From the NCBI GenBank assembly GCA_028818995.1, contig JAPPMR010000506.1:1-12835 (forward strand): 12,835 bases of DNA. The letters run 5' to 3'. The stretch comes from Candidatus Poribacteria bacterium. GTDB taxonomy: Bacteria > Poribacteria > WGA-4E > WGA-3G. Within the stretch, counting starts at the first letter, position 1; every line of letters begins with the position of its first letter. This document shows, piece by piece, positions 1-8,393 of this stretch. A program made the position numbers and the translations under genes. The notes below the pieces were generated by a model. That model ran no database searches. It had not been told where the DNA came from and worked only from the letters and a program-made list of their open reading frames with translations.

Positions 1-2977
1 CTTCTATCGTTAGTGGTGTGTCGTGCTTTGATTCAGGGGATGTGGCTTGCAACGCATCTAAAATATCTGCAGGTTTTACTTCCGCCCGCTCTGTTGGAAA
101 CAATGTATCTTGTGAAAGTTGACGTTTTCGCTCAAGGAGTTCATGTAGTATGACATCAAAGGTTTTAAACTCGCTGTGGGTAGCCATTGGCAAATAGATA
201 TGCACTGGCCGTTTTTGTCCGATACGGTACACTCTATCACTCGCTTGATCTTCTTTTGCAGGATTCCACCAGCGACTATAATGAATCACATGGTTTGCTT
301 CAGTGATATTTAGACCGACACCAGCAGAAAGAGGTGACATGATGATAGCGTTGAATCCTGGAGTATCTTGGAAACTATCAACGGCTTGTTGACGACTCAT
401 TTTCATTGAACCTTCTCTCTGTTTACTTCCTGGCGTATCCCCGTTGACAATAGAAATATCCCCCAACTCAAATTTTTCCTTTATAACGCGCGCGAGAAGA
501 TGCTGCGTCTTACGTCGTTCAGCAAACAAAATTACCTTTTCACCAGCAGAATGAATGTCCTTAAGAAGTTTCACCGTTACCATTAGTTTAGCGGACTGTT
601 CGATCAATTCAGAAATAGCAAGTTGCTCCCACTGCGAGTCTGATAACAGAGGATGGTCAGAGATGTCGCGTAATTGGTGAAGAATATGTAAGATTCGATT
701 ACGTTGTTGCGGTCCTGTGGATCCACTATCTTTTGTGGATTGTAGTGCAGCTTGATAACGTTCTACTTGTGTCGGAGGCATTTCTTGTTGACAATTTTCA
801 ACATGAATGTGTTTTTCGGGAAGATCATCCAGAATTTCAGTCTTTAGTCGTCTTTTCAGATGAACACCAATACGTTTACGAATTTGCTCGCCAAGTGCCC
901 GAATATCTGTCTCAGGTTTTTCAAGAGGGCGGCAAAATTCAGTATTGAAACTTTTAGCACTATCAAGATAGCCTGGTGCCACAAAATCGGTGATACACCA
1001 CAAATCCATCAGCGAATTTTCTACAGGTGTTCCTGTCATTGCGATGCGAAAATCTGTATTGAGTGCTTTCAGCGCATTCGTGACAAGTGTTCCTGGTGTT
1101 TTGATACGTTGTGCTTCGTCAATGATAACCGTAGCCCAATGGATTAACCCTAAATCCAATTGGAAATCTCGAACAGTCTCATAGGTAGTTAGTACTACAT
1201 CGGTTTTTTGGAGACGTTTCACATTAAGCGCGCCTCGCTTTTTCCGTAATTCCCTTAGCCGTTCTACACCTTCTATCTTAGGAATTTGGATCTTGTTGGC
1301 TTCGGATGGGTCAATTTTATAGTTTTGCAGTTCTTTTCCATATAACGTGATAAAATTCAACGCGCCGTTGTCAAAAAACTTTGGATATTCCGCAGCCCAA
1401 TTTTCTAAAAGTGCAATTGGAGCAACAATAAGATAAGGTTTGTGTTGTGATTCTTGCGAACGATATCTGACATGATGCCATTCCAGAAAGCAGAGGACTT
1501 GTAACGTTTTGCCAAGTCCCATATCATCAGCAAGTAGGCCTCCTGGGTAGGCTCGCTGCCAAAGCTGCTGTACCCATGCAAGCCCTTCCTCTTGATGCGG
1601 TAGCAGGTCAATTTCTCGTTTAATGTTTGGTGTAGATTCAAGTAGATGCCGAAACGCCTCTTTGTTCGTTGGCTTAGGCGTTGGCCCCATGAAACCTGAC
1701 TCGTCAATATTTTCTTCAATGATTAATACAGGGGTTTCAGATTTTTCGCCTTGTTTGCGTCGCGGCTTTTTGCGATCTCTGAGTTGGTCTTCAATAAATG
1801 GGAGAAACTCCTCAAGATCACGAGTCGGAATCTGTTCTCCATTTCGTGTCACATGACTCTGACCAGTCCGCTTTGCCTCCCTAACCACTTCCTTTAATTC
1901 GGTAAGTTCCTCTTCGGTTGTAATCGGAATCTTTGTGCGCGTACCTGATTTATCATCCTCAACTAAAATTCCAGGAATCCATTCACTTTTGTATGGTGAA
2001 ACAAATGGATAGACCCTCGGTTGGTAAATTCCAATTTCAAGGACACGTTCACTGAAGGATAAAGTATCATCCGTTGGATCAAGTTCAACGATTTCAGGAT
2101 CAAAGTATGCTTGCGGATGTTTGGCCATCTCCGCAAGTTGTTCGCGAGAAACACGCCGATTTTCTTTAATAGATTCCAACGCTTCACGTTGTTTCTCTTG
2201 AAAAACGACGCGGGTTCTGCCACCGTCGGGACACGGTAAATTATAGGTGGTTTCAGAATTAGGAAATTTATCAAAGAGTTCTTCAAACTTTTCGCTGTCA
2301 ACCCCTGCTACATCAGGAATAATTTCAATATCATTCCCAGACTCACGCAAGCGCAAGCGAACGGTTTCCGGTGCAACAACTTCATTTTGGTTAAGGTAAA
2401 GCTCAAGCGCAGCACCTGTCTCTTTTGCAAGACTTTTTATCTTTGCGAATTCAAGCAGATTATTTTGAAAATTTTTCTCAAAATCCTCGCGTGCATTGAA
2501 CGTATCCAAAGCCTCCAGAAGTACAAACTGTTCGTGTGACAAGAGATATACCCAATTCTTTGTCAAACGCAAAATACAGCCAATCCGTTTGGGATGCAAA
2601 GGTTTTCGGTCCGGTTGTAGAAACTGATAATTGTACCGAAACTCTGTCTGATTAAATGTCCCATGTGATCGGATTTCAATATCAAACGGATACGGTTCTG
2701 ACAAACCGAGTCTCTCTTGTTCAACTGACTCAAGTTGGCATATTTCCTCATTTGGGATGTGAATTCCACTGTCTGATGATTCTGCTTGGCCGTTATCAAG
2801 TAGTTCCTTGAGTAACAGCCATTGTGCTTGTGCCTGGTGAGCATCTGTTGGTAGGTTCGCGGCGTATTCTGTAAGAGACAAGTTTTCTGATGGTGAAGTA
2901 AACAGAATGCCGGTCAGTGTTTCTTGCCAGTTTAGTTGTGTTAGTTCTGATTTATTTTTTTGGAATAGATTTCTCAT
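1..2977 (-). CDS. zorD: ZorD, SNF2-family DNA helicase/translocase of type I Zorya (3' end cut by window edge)
   Basis: The frame from the ATG at 2977 stays open to the left edge, giving about 992 residues without a stop; the C-terminus lies outside the window. The C-terminal half is a complete SNF2 ATPase core: Walker A DMGLGKT (about 485-491, K490), Walker B DEAQ (620-623, DEAQ rather than DEAH), motif III MTGTPVEN, motif V SAGVGLNITEA and motif VI DRVYRIGQ (arginine near 918). Residues 1 to about 460 form an accessory region I do not recognise. AGGA overlapping the zorC stop supports the start, 9 bases after zorC. In known type I Zorya, ZorD is the DNA-acting effector, a SNF2 translocase linked to nuclease activity. 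I see no recognisable nuclease motif in the part present; one could lie in the missing C-terminus or be unrecognised in the N-terminal region. The SNF2 assignment is certain; the ZorD name rests on the neighbouring genes. Confidence 0.93.
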   Translation of the reverse strand, partial: MRNLFQKNKSELTQLNWQETLTGILFTSPSENLSLTEYAANLPTDAHQAQAQWLLLKELLDNGQAESSDSGIHIPNEEICQLESVEQERLGLSEPYPFDIEIRSHGTFNQTEFRYNYQFLQPDRKPLHPKRIGCILRLTKNWVYLLSHEQFVLLEALDTFNAREDFEKNFQNNLLEFAKIKSLAKETGAALELYLNQNEVVAPETVRLRLRESGNDIEIIPDVAGVDSEKFEELFDKFPNSETTYNLPCPDGGRTRVVFQEKQREALESIKENRRVSREQLAEMAKHPQAYFDPEIVELDPTDDTLSFSERVLEIGIYQPRVYPFVSPYKSEWIPGILVEDDKSGTRTKIPITTEEELTELKEVVREAKRTGQSHVTRNGEQIPTRDLEEFLPFIEDQLRDRKKPRRKQGEKSETPVLIIEENIDESGFMGPTPKPTNKEAFRHLLESTPNIKREIDLLPHQEEGLAWVQQLWQRAYPGGLLADDMGLGKTLQVLCFLEWHHVRYRSQESQHKPYLIVAPIALLENWAAEYPKFFDNGALNFITLYGKELQNYKIDPSEANKIQIPKIEGVERLRELRKKRGALNVKRLQKTDVVLTTYETVRDFQLDLGLIHWATVIIDEAQRIKTPGTLVTNALKALNTDFRIAMTGTPVENSLMDLWCITDFVAPGYLDSAKSFNTEFCRPLEKPETDIRALGEQIRKRIGVHLKRRLKTEILDDLPEKHIHVENCQQEMPPTQVERYQAALQSTKDSGSTGPQQRNRILHILHQLRDISDHPLLSDSQWEQLAISELIEQSAKLMVTVKLLKDIHSAGEKVILFAERRKTQHLLARVIKEKFELGDISIVNGDTPGSKQREGSMKMSRQQAVDSFQDTPGFNAIIMSPLSAGVGLNITEANHVIHYSRWWNPAKEDQASDRVYRIGQKRPVHIYLPMATHSEFKTFDVILHELLERKRQLSQDTLFPTERAEVKPADILDALQATSPESKHDTPLTIE

Positions 2978-2986
2978 TTTACCGTC

Positions 2987-4456
2987 CTAAGACCGATAAC
3001 TTCGTTCGGGCACTACCCCAAGTTCATTGTAAATCCACGATTCAAATCTTCCTTGCCAAGAATATTTCTCAGAACCGACGTGATTGACACGGTGATCAAC
3101 TAAAGCTATGTTGCGGAGAGTATTCACACGACGACTGTGAGAGGTATTCATCGTATAATCAGAGGAATCTAAGTGAAACGGCATCTTAGAACTATGATAA
3201 ACATAACAGGCCGCATTTGTACTAAACTCAACAAAGGTGTACTCTCCCATTTGAATAATGAAAGCATGTTGGTTGGAAGTGCCACTTGTCAATGTAGCGG
3301 GTTGACGTTCTCTATAGAATTGCAGAGCTTCTGGATTATGTTGAATAAGTTTTTCTACATTTTCGCGTAACACCGGACGACAAAAAGAAATATGCTCAAG
3401 ATAAGCCATCCAAAAAGCTTTTCTGTAGGCAAATTTTTGATCATTGCAAGCTTTAGCCACAATATCAAAGAAAAATTCAAGGTCTGCTTCTGTAAGCCAT
3501 TTTGTAAAGATTTTGCGCGCTTCAGTCGAGACTCCATGCCATTTTACATCAGCACCAGCAATTCGCGGATCTTGCCATTTTCTGAGAACATAAGATTGGA
3601 CGGGGGCGCGGGCGTGTTCAGACGCATCTAATCCAAGTGTTTCAATAAGTTTTGACAAAATGGAACGACTTGTTTCATCATTTTTGTGCTTCTCAAGAAA
3701 GTTAATAACATCTGTAAGGACTTCTCTATCTAAGTGTCTAATAAGGGAGACAAACCCAGTGGGTGTGTGCGTTTCAACACTTGTCTGAACACTATTTGAG
3801 TTTCTGATAAGTGAAACAAACGCTTCTGCAACTGCACTAAAATAGGGATAGGTATTCATATAATCGGGCAATTCAAGAAATGACCAAACATCTGAAAGTT
3901 TCCGATTGGAGCGAAGCAGTTCCATAGCAAGTTGCGTCGCGCTGTTTTCTTCACAATACCATGCCATGTTTGTCTTCAGTTCTTGCGCGAATTTCCGCTT
4001 TCCGTTGTAGTCAGTCAAATGCTTTTTGATAAAAGCGCGTAGCATTCTGGCATTTGGTGCATCCCATGTTTGTAGCAACGCATTGAAAATTCCCGGAAGA
4101 TTGCTAATACGAAAATCGTCCCCGATTAGTTGTAAGGCATCGTGCAGTTGCGGTGTATTTACAATTCGGGGCTGTTTCTCTTTTGAGAAAGTCAATGCCC
4201 ATGTGAGTTGTCGGATTCGTTTAGAGGTGTTAAATTCCTGATGTAATTTACCATCCCGACTCGCCTGAATGAATAAGTGATAAATTTGGCGGAGGTCTTC
4301 TCGATTCGGTTGTTCGTAGTCAGCATTCCCATGTTTTTCCACAATTTCCTTAAGGGTATTGAGGTTTTGTTGACTGGGTTTAGAGGGTTGCGGTGCGCAC
4401 CGAGCAAACACTTCGGCATTAAAATCAAATTCTAATATTTTTTTAGCAGAATTCAC
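2987..4456 (-). CDS. zorC: ZorC, EH-signature protein of type I Zorya (GTG start)
   Basis: This 489-residue soluble protein has no signal peptide or membrane helix. It is largely helical by composition, and its C-terminus (HVGSEKYSWQGRFESWIYNE) resembles the end of the EH_Signature family, which defines ZorC. I chose the GTG at 4456 because a strong AAAGGAG sits 5 bases upstream and the start falls 2 bases after the zorB stop. The longer frame, from an ATG at 4534, would overlap zorB by 76 bases and begin with a basic stretch that looks like antisense-frame noise. In known Zorya systems ZorC is required for defence, binds DNA and is thought to work with ZorD after ZorAB senses invasion. Its mechanism is less clear than that of the motor, and no catalytic motif is visible here. 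Identity rests on the C-terminal motif, the length and the zorABCD order. Confidence 0.88.
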   Translation of the reverse strand: MNSAKKILEFDFNAEVFARCAPQPSKPSQQNLNTLKEIVEKHGNADYEQPNREDLRQIYHLFIQASRDGKLHQEFNTSKRIRQLTWALTFSKEKQPRIVNTPQLHDALQLIGDDFRISNLPGIFNALLQTWDAPNARMLRAFIKKHLTDYNGKRKFAQELKTNMAWYCEENSATQLAMELLRSNRKLSDVWSFLELPDYMNTYPYFSAVAEAFVSLIRNSNSVQTSVETHTPTGFVSLIRHLDREVLTDVINFLEKHKNDETSRSILSKLIETLGLDASEHARAPVQSYVLRKWQDPRIAGADVKWHGVSTEARKIFTKWLTEADLEFFFDIVAKACNDQKFAYRKAFWMAYLEHISFCRPVLRENVEKLIQHNPEALQFYRERQPATLTSGTSNQHAFIIQMGEYTFVEFSTNAACYVYHSSKMPFHLDSSDYTMNTSHSRRVNTLRNIALVDHRVNHVGSEKYSWQGRFESWIYNELGVVPERSYRS

Positions 4457-4458
4457 AA

Positions 4459-5253
4459 TTACTCCTTTGAAGGTGAAGATAAACCTGTTTCTATTTCCAA
4501 TAATTTCTCGACTTTTGGAGAAACGAGGTCCCAATCTCTCAATCGAAATTGGAATTCAACGCGACGGTTTTGGGCACGTTTTTCCTCAGTATCATTATAC
4601 TTGTTTATCCACTCTTGCAGCTTAAGTATGGGGGTTTGGGTACGTTGTGCCTCTGTTTTATTTGGCACAATCGGTTGGGCAAAACTTCGCCCGTTAGCAG
4701 ATAATATTTTTTTCAGTGCTTCTCCGTGAGGAAATGCTCCGAACTCCTCCGTATACAAATATGCTGCCACGCTATTTGCACGACGCAAACTCAAACCAAG
4801 ATTGTGATTCCAACTACCAACGTTATCAGTATGTCCTTCAATAATCACTTGTGCAATATGTTCACTCACATCTGGTTCAGAAAGTAAAACCTCCACGTAT
4901 TTGGGAATAAACTGACGGAGAAATCCTTTACCCGCTTGCTTCAGTTCATCTTTTCCGAAATCGTACAGGATACCCTCTTTAATTCGGATCACTCCCGTGT
5001 CAGGATCTACTTCAACATCAAAATCAGCAAGTTCTTTAAGGAGTTTTTGAATAAGTAGTTTCTTAATCTGTTCACGTTCATCAAGTTGTTGTAATTGGTT
5101 TCTTCTTTCCTCCATTAAGTTTTCAAGTCGTAACATAACAAAAGATAGTAGCAGCACAAAAATTAATAGTAGCCCTGCCATCAAGTCACCTAATGATAGA
5201 CTGAATGGGTTTTCGTCTGTAAGTGTTTTAGATTTAGAAGGTGTCTTTCGCAT
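4459..5253 (-). CDS. zorB: ZorB, MotB-like motor subunit with OmpA peptidoglycan-binding domain
   Basis: This 264-residue protein has a short cytoplasmic N-terminus, one membrane helix at about 22-41 (GDLMAGLLLIFVLLLSFVML), a coiled linker at about 42-78 and a periplasmic OmpA/MotB domain from about 90 to 240. OmpA hallmarks are IIEGHTDNVGSWNHNLGLS (137-155), the SLRRANSVAAYL helix and NRRVEFQF (229-236). Asp23 at the start of the membrane helix matches the position of the conserved ion-binding aspartate of MotB and ZorB. In characterised Zorya, two ZorB chains sit inside a ZorA pentamer, conduct ions and anchor the motor to peptidoglycan. The ATG at 5253 lies 11 bases after the zorA stop with only a weak GGTAGAG upstream, so coupled translation is likely. 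A flagellar MotB is unlikely, given the zorA partner and zorCD downstream. Confidence 0.94.
   Translation of the reverse strand: MRKTPSKSKTLTDENPFSLSLGDLMAGLLLIFVLLLSFVMLRLENLMEERRNQLQQLDEREQIKKLLIQKLLKELADFDVEVDPDTGVIRIKEGILYDFGKDELKQAGKGFLRQFIPKYVEVLLSEPDVSEHIAQVIIEGHTDNVGSWNHNLGLSLRRANSVAAYLYTEEFGAFPHGEALKKILSANGRSFAQPIVPNKTEAQRTQTPILKLQEWINKYNDTEEKRAQNRRVEFQFRLRDWDLVSPKVEKLLEIETGLSSPSKE
4462..4468 (-). promoter_or_regulatory. Ribosome binding site deciding the zorC GTG start
   Basis: The minus strand reads AAAGGAG, then TAATT, then GTG. The same bases encode the last residues and stop of zorB (AAG GAG TAA), so zorC translation is probably coupled to zorB termination. This site is the reason for preferring the GTG at 4456 over the far-upstream ATG. 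Confidence 0.8.
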
Positions 5254-5264
5254 TATCTGTTACT

Positions 5265-7289
5265 CTACCTACGTATCAACCGTTCAATTCTATCGTTCAA
5301 GTCTTCAAAGTTATCTTCAAGTGCTTCAATGCTGCTGGAAAGTGCTGCAACAGCTTGAGTAAATTGATCCGAGAAGGCAATAAGATAGGTATTAATTGTC
5401 TCGCGAGAAGAAACTGCATAGGTGTTCAACCCTTTTTCAATTTCTGAAAAAATGCTTTGCAACCCTTCATCAATTGTTTGGAAACGTTGTGTTGAGTTGT
5501 CTATCAATTGCAGTGTCTGCCCGTGTAAGTTTTCAAGTTGTTGAATTGTTTCACGATTTTCAGTAAGATATTTTTCATTTTCTTGATTAAACACCGTACT
5601 TGCTTGCATTAGTTGTCGTCCTGCACTTTCCAGTTGATCTGCTCCCATAGTCAACTGTCCAGAAAGCGCTTGAGTTTTTTCTATAATTTGTCGGACACTT
5701 GATACGCTTGATTCCATCTCTGCTAACATTTTTTGTCCACTTTCGAATGTTTCCATTGAATTAGTAATTTGAGCGTTAAAGGCTTTAGTTTGTTCGTTTT
5801 GTTGCTGTAAAAGTGTTTCAATACTTTTTTCGGCATCTTGGACAGTTTCACTGAGTCTGCTGGTAATTTGATCCATTAGTTGTGAAATTTTATCTGTTGC
5901 ATCGACAGAGGCTTGTGATGTTTGCGAGGTTATTTTATCAATCGCATCTTGTTGTTCTTTGAGTGTCTCAGTCATTGAGTGCCGCAGTTCAGTAATCGTT
6001 GTTTGAAGTGTTTGAATACTCTCTTGAGAAACCGTCTTCATATTTTCCATCTGTAGATCTAATTGTTCACCTGTTTGTTTTGCAGCTAAGTCCACAACTG
6101 ATTGGAGTGTGTTAATCATTCCTTCCAACATGTTTTTCATCTGATCTGTCTGTTCTTGAGACGTTTCTGCTAACAATTGGTGAGTCTGATTAATCTGCTC
6201 TTGTATACTTGCTATCATCATTCCAATCTGATTTGGTAAATCCTTTAGACTTTGACTTGCTTCACCGACGGTTTTAGCAAGTTCTTCCATTTGCGTCACT
6301 GTTGATGCAGATAGTGACTCCTGAAACTTTTCAATGAGTTCTTTGATTGCCTCTGCAGAAGATTCCTCTTTTTGCTGGCGCAATTCTTCAATTGCCTCCA
6401 TTAATTTTTCAAGGATCGGTCTTAATTGTTCTAAAATTGTCGTGCTGAAAGCTTCAACCGTTTTGTTTAGTTCGCTTAGTATTTCTTGTCTACCCTCCCT
6501 CATAGCACTTTTTATATCATTTCCAAAATCTGTGAATAAGGATTTAAGTACTGCTGTCTGTTGTTCAAGTTCATCTTTTTGTTTCTCTGCAATCTCTTCT
6601 TGAGTTTTCAGTGTAAACGGTAGGTCGAGCGCACCTTGTAAATTCGCAATTTTACGACTTACCATGCCGATGCCCCCTTTCTCCAACCAATTGAACAAAA
6701 GCGAAACCAACATCCCCCAAACAGAAGTTACAAATGCAGTTGATACACCAGATAAAAGTATTTTAATTGCCTCCTGAATTTCACTGGTCTGCTCAAAGTT
6801 AATATTCGAAAACGGTCCCAATCCCCAAACTAATCCAACGAACGTACCAAGAATACCTAACCCGACCAATATAGCGGGAACACTGTTCCAAAATCGAAGA
6901 TTCATATATTGTCCGATCAGACGTTCTTCGCTAAAGAATAGGGATGCCTCGTCAGTTTTGTAAACCACTTTACGACGCTCAGGTGTAATTAGTGATTCTT
7001 TAAACTCTTGCCATGCTTTATTAAAGGGTCTAAAGAATTTATCGCTGCGATTAAATATCTCCTCTAACTCGTTCAATATACCTGGATCTGCAGGCCTACC
7101 ATATTCACTCCCCAATTTATCTATTTTTTTATTTAAACCACTAATTAAGCGTATTCGGCGAATGGTTTTCCAGAGGAAAATCACTAACAGTATGCTAAAT
7201 AATGCAAAAATACCATAAACAAAATAGTCCGAAATCTGGTCATTAGGTGTCTCTTTCCACGGGAGTAACAATGTTAAAAATTCATTCAT
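5265..7289 (-). CDS. zorA: ZorA, MotA/TolQ/ExbB-type channel with long coiled-coil tail
   Basis: This 674-residue protein has membrane segments at about 21-40, 134-160 and 177-200. The last two carry the MotA/ExbB-type channel signature (SVPAILVGLGILGTFVGLVW, and SGVSTAFVTSVWGMLVSLLF). From about residue 215 to the end the chain is almost entirely polar, Gln/Glu/Ser/Thr-rich helix with heptad-like spacing and a few short hydrophobic patches: an uninterrupted cytoplasmic coiled coil of about 450 residues. This is the ZorA layout. In known systems five tails bundle into a long intracellular rod that passes the membrane signal to the effectors. MotA, TolQ and ExbB lack such a tail. The ATG at 7289 has only a weak upstream GGAA. 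The gene starts 42 bases after the TusA-OsmC gene, so it may be cotranscribed with it. A TATAAA-like box at that gene's stop has no convincing -35. Confidence 0.95.
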   Translation of the reverse strand: MNEFLTLLLPWKETPNDQISDYFVYGIFALFSILLVIFLWKTIRRIRLISGLNKKIDKLGSEYGRPADPGILNELEEIFNRSDKFFRPFNKAWQEFKESLITPERRKVVYKTDEASLFFSEERLIGQYMNLRFWNSVPAILVGLGILGTFVGLVWGLGPFSNINFEQTSEIQEAIKILLSGVSTAFVTSVWGMLVSLLFNWLEKGGIGMVSRKIANLQGALDLPFTLKTQEEIAEKQKDELEQQTAVLKSLFTDFGNDIKSAMREGRQEILSELNKTVEAFSTTILEQLRPILEKLMEAIEELRQQKEESSAEAIKELIEKFQESLSASTVTQMEELAKTVGEASQSLKDLPNQIGMMIASIQEQINQTHQLLAETSQEQTDQMKNMLEGMINTLQSVVDLAAKQTGEQLDLQMENMKTVSQESIQTLQTTITELRHSMTETLKEQQDAIDKITSQTSQASVDATDKISQLMDQITSRLSETVQDAEKSIETLLQQQNEQTKAFNAQITNSMETFESGQKMLAEMESSVSSVRQIIEKTQALSGQLTMGADQLESAGRQLMQASTVFNQENEKYLTENRETIQQLENLHGQTLQLIDNSTQRFQTIDEGLQSIFSEIEKGLNTYAVSSRETINTYLIAFSDQFTQAVAALSSSIEALEDNFEDLNDRIERLIRR

Positions 7290-7331
7290 ATAAACGTATT
7301 TCCGTTTTGCGTTTCCTTATGTTTTTGTTGT

Positions 7332-8072
7332 TTATATCACACGTAGGTCAACATCAATATCCACATCACGCGTCAGTGTGTTCGTTACGGGAGAGGCAGC
7401 GAGAGTTTCCTCCCAAAGTTTTTCTAATACTTCGTCATCCGCATCCGATGCGACATAGATTGTGCCGCGCACCTCTTTAAAACCGCTATGCCCCTCCTGT
7501 TCTGTGCCGAGAAAAACGAAAATATTGTCAATCTGACCACTTAAAGATATTTCTAATTCATCAATTTCAATCTTCTGCTGTGATGCGCGAATCTGGAACC
7601 CCATCGCTAAACATGCGCCAAGCGCACCGAGGACGTATTCCACAGCACTTGGCGCGGCATCTCGCACATCAAAGCTGGCGGGTTGTCCCACCGACCATGA
7701 ATGATTTCTGCAGAAAACCTTTGCTTGTAATCCGCCATCCCAATGGATACGGGTTTGCCATCGGTAATCTAGTGCCTGTTCATAAGCGGCATCCGCATCC
7801 TGTTCTGCTTCACCACGACGCACGAAGTATTTGTTATGTTCTGGTGATGGTCGCCATCCAAGGTAAGGGTTTTCGGTCATCCGACACCATGCGGGTAGGT
7901 CTTCTTTGACACTGATCTCTGTGCTTCGAATTTCCAACACTTCCCCGTCTGGCACTTTTTCCATAGATTTCCGAATCAGTAAAAGCAGCCCAGAACCGCA
8001 GTCAAGGTTGCCACCTTCGCATATATGAGGTGTCTGAAGTGAGTCAGGTGCTTGTAAGTCTTCTTCTCGCAT
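7332..8072 (-). CDS. TusA-like / OsmC-like fusion protein
   Basis: This 246-residue soluble protein has two parts. Residues 15-86 are a degenerate TusA/SirA-like domain: the usual CPxP is replaced by LDCGSG (C25), and a second cysteine lies in PAWCRM (C63). Residues 105-246 are an OsmC-like domain with the helix VLGALGACLAMGFQIRA, where C154 matches the peroxidatic cysteine. Where classical OsmC has its second cysteine (CPV), this protein has SPVTNTL (S227), so the normal two-cysteine peroxidase cycle looks broken. Persulfide transfer or one-cysteine thiol chemistry is more likely; this is inference. The N-terminal domain is clearly related to the separate small gene at 8753-9022, with the same spacing of CG, KSM, AWCxM and a final GE. 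No good ribosome binding site is visible. A TATAAT at 8088-8093 would give a leader of under 10 bases. Confidence 0.8.
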   Translation of the reverse strand: MREEDLQAPDSLQTPHICEGGNLDCGSGLLLLIRKSMEKVPDGEVLEIRSTEISVKEDLPAWCRMTENPYLGWRPSPEHNKYFVRRGEAEQDADAAYEQALDYRWQTRIHWDGGLQAKVFCRNHSWSVGQPASFDVRDAAPSAVEYVLGALGACLAMGFQIRASQQKIEIDELEISLSGQIDNIFVFLGTEQEGHSGFKEVRGTIYVASDADDEVLEKLWEETLAASPVTNTLTRDVDIDVDLRVI

Positions 8073-8393
8073 TTGCTATTTAAACCTATTATATTTTTGG
8101 GAATCTGAGATAAGAATATTTTGTGAAGAATGTTTTGTGTATATTTAGAAGGACTTAATAAAGTTTTTTAGGTAGGTGATAATGGATTATAATTTGGATG
8201 TGCTATTTTAAAGGTATCTAAAATGAGAAACCCTCCCTGGTAGGTGTGCCAACAAAGCAATGAACATACTCATTAAACTTTCATAAGAAAACCTATTCCA
8301 CAGCGGGAGGGAGTCTCTTTGATCAGGCTCAGGATTCAACTGATCCCTGATGGATGTATCTGCTACAGTTAGCAGGAACTCCTTTTCCCGATG
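8073..8393 (-). other. Intergenic region of 321 bases inside the sulfur-trafficking module
   Basis: No coding frame is credible here. On the minus strand it holds most of a strongly paired element (see 8291-8402), a small hairpin AATGA/TCATT at about 8260-8275, and CACCTACCAGGGAG at 8233-8246, which recurs exactly at 10152-10165 on the plus strand. It also holds two direct copies of GGTAGGTG on the plus strand (8171-8178 and 8239-8246) and two TATAAT boxes read on the minus strand (8186-8191 and 8088-8093). Neither box has a good -35, so any promoter for the TusA-OsmC gene here is tentative. The gap stands out because neighbouring genes are spaced by only 1 to about 40 bases. Confidence 0.6.

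Noticed and set aside
733..2844. Several short frames of 60-112 codons on both strands within the SNF2 region, suggesting a broken gene
   Set aside because: One minus-strand frame is open from 2977 to the window edge, and all helicase motifs are in that same frame (offsets divisible by three at residues 430, 490, 620 and 918). The short frames are shadows.
4457..4534. ATG start of zorC at 4534
   Set aside because: It would overlap zorB by 76 bases and has no clear ribosome binding site. The GTG at 4456 has AAAGGAG at ideal distance, directly after the zorB stop.
4459..7289. Flagellar MotAB, TolQR or ExbBD pair
   Set aside because: The 450-residue coiled-coil tail, and the EH-signature and SNF2 genes directly downstream, are not found with those systems. 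No flagellar, Tol or TonB gene is present.
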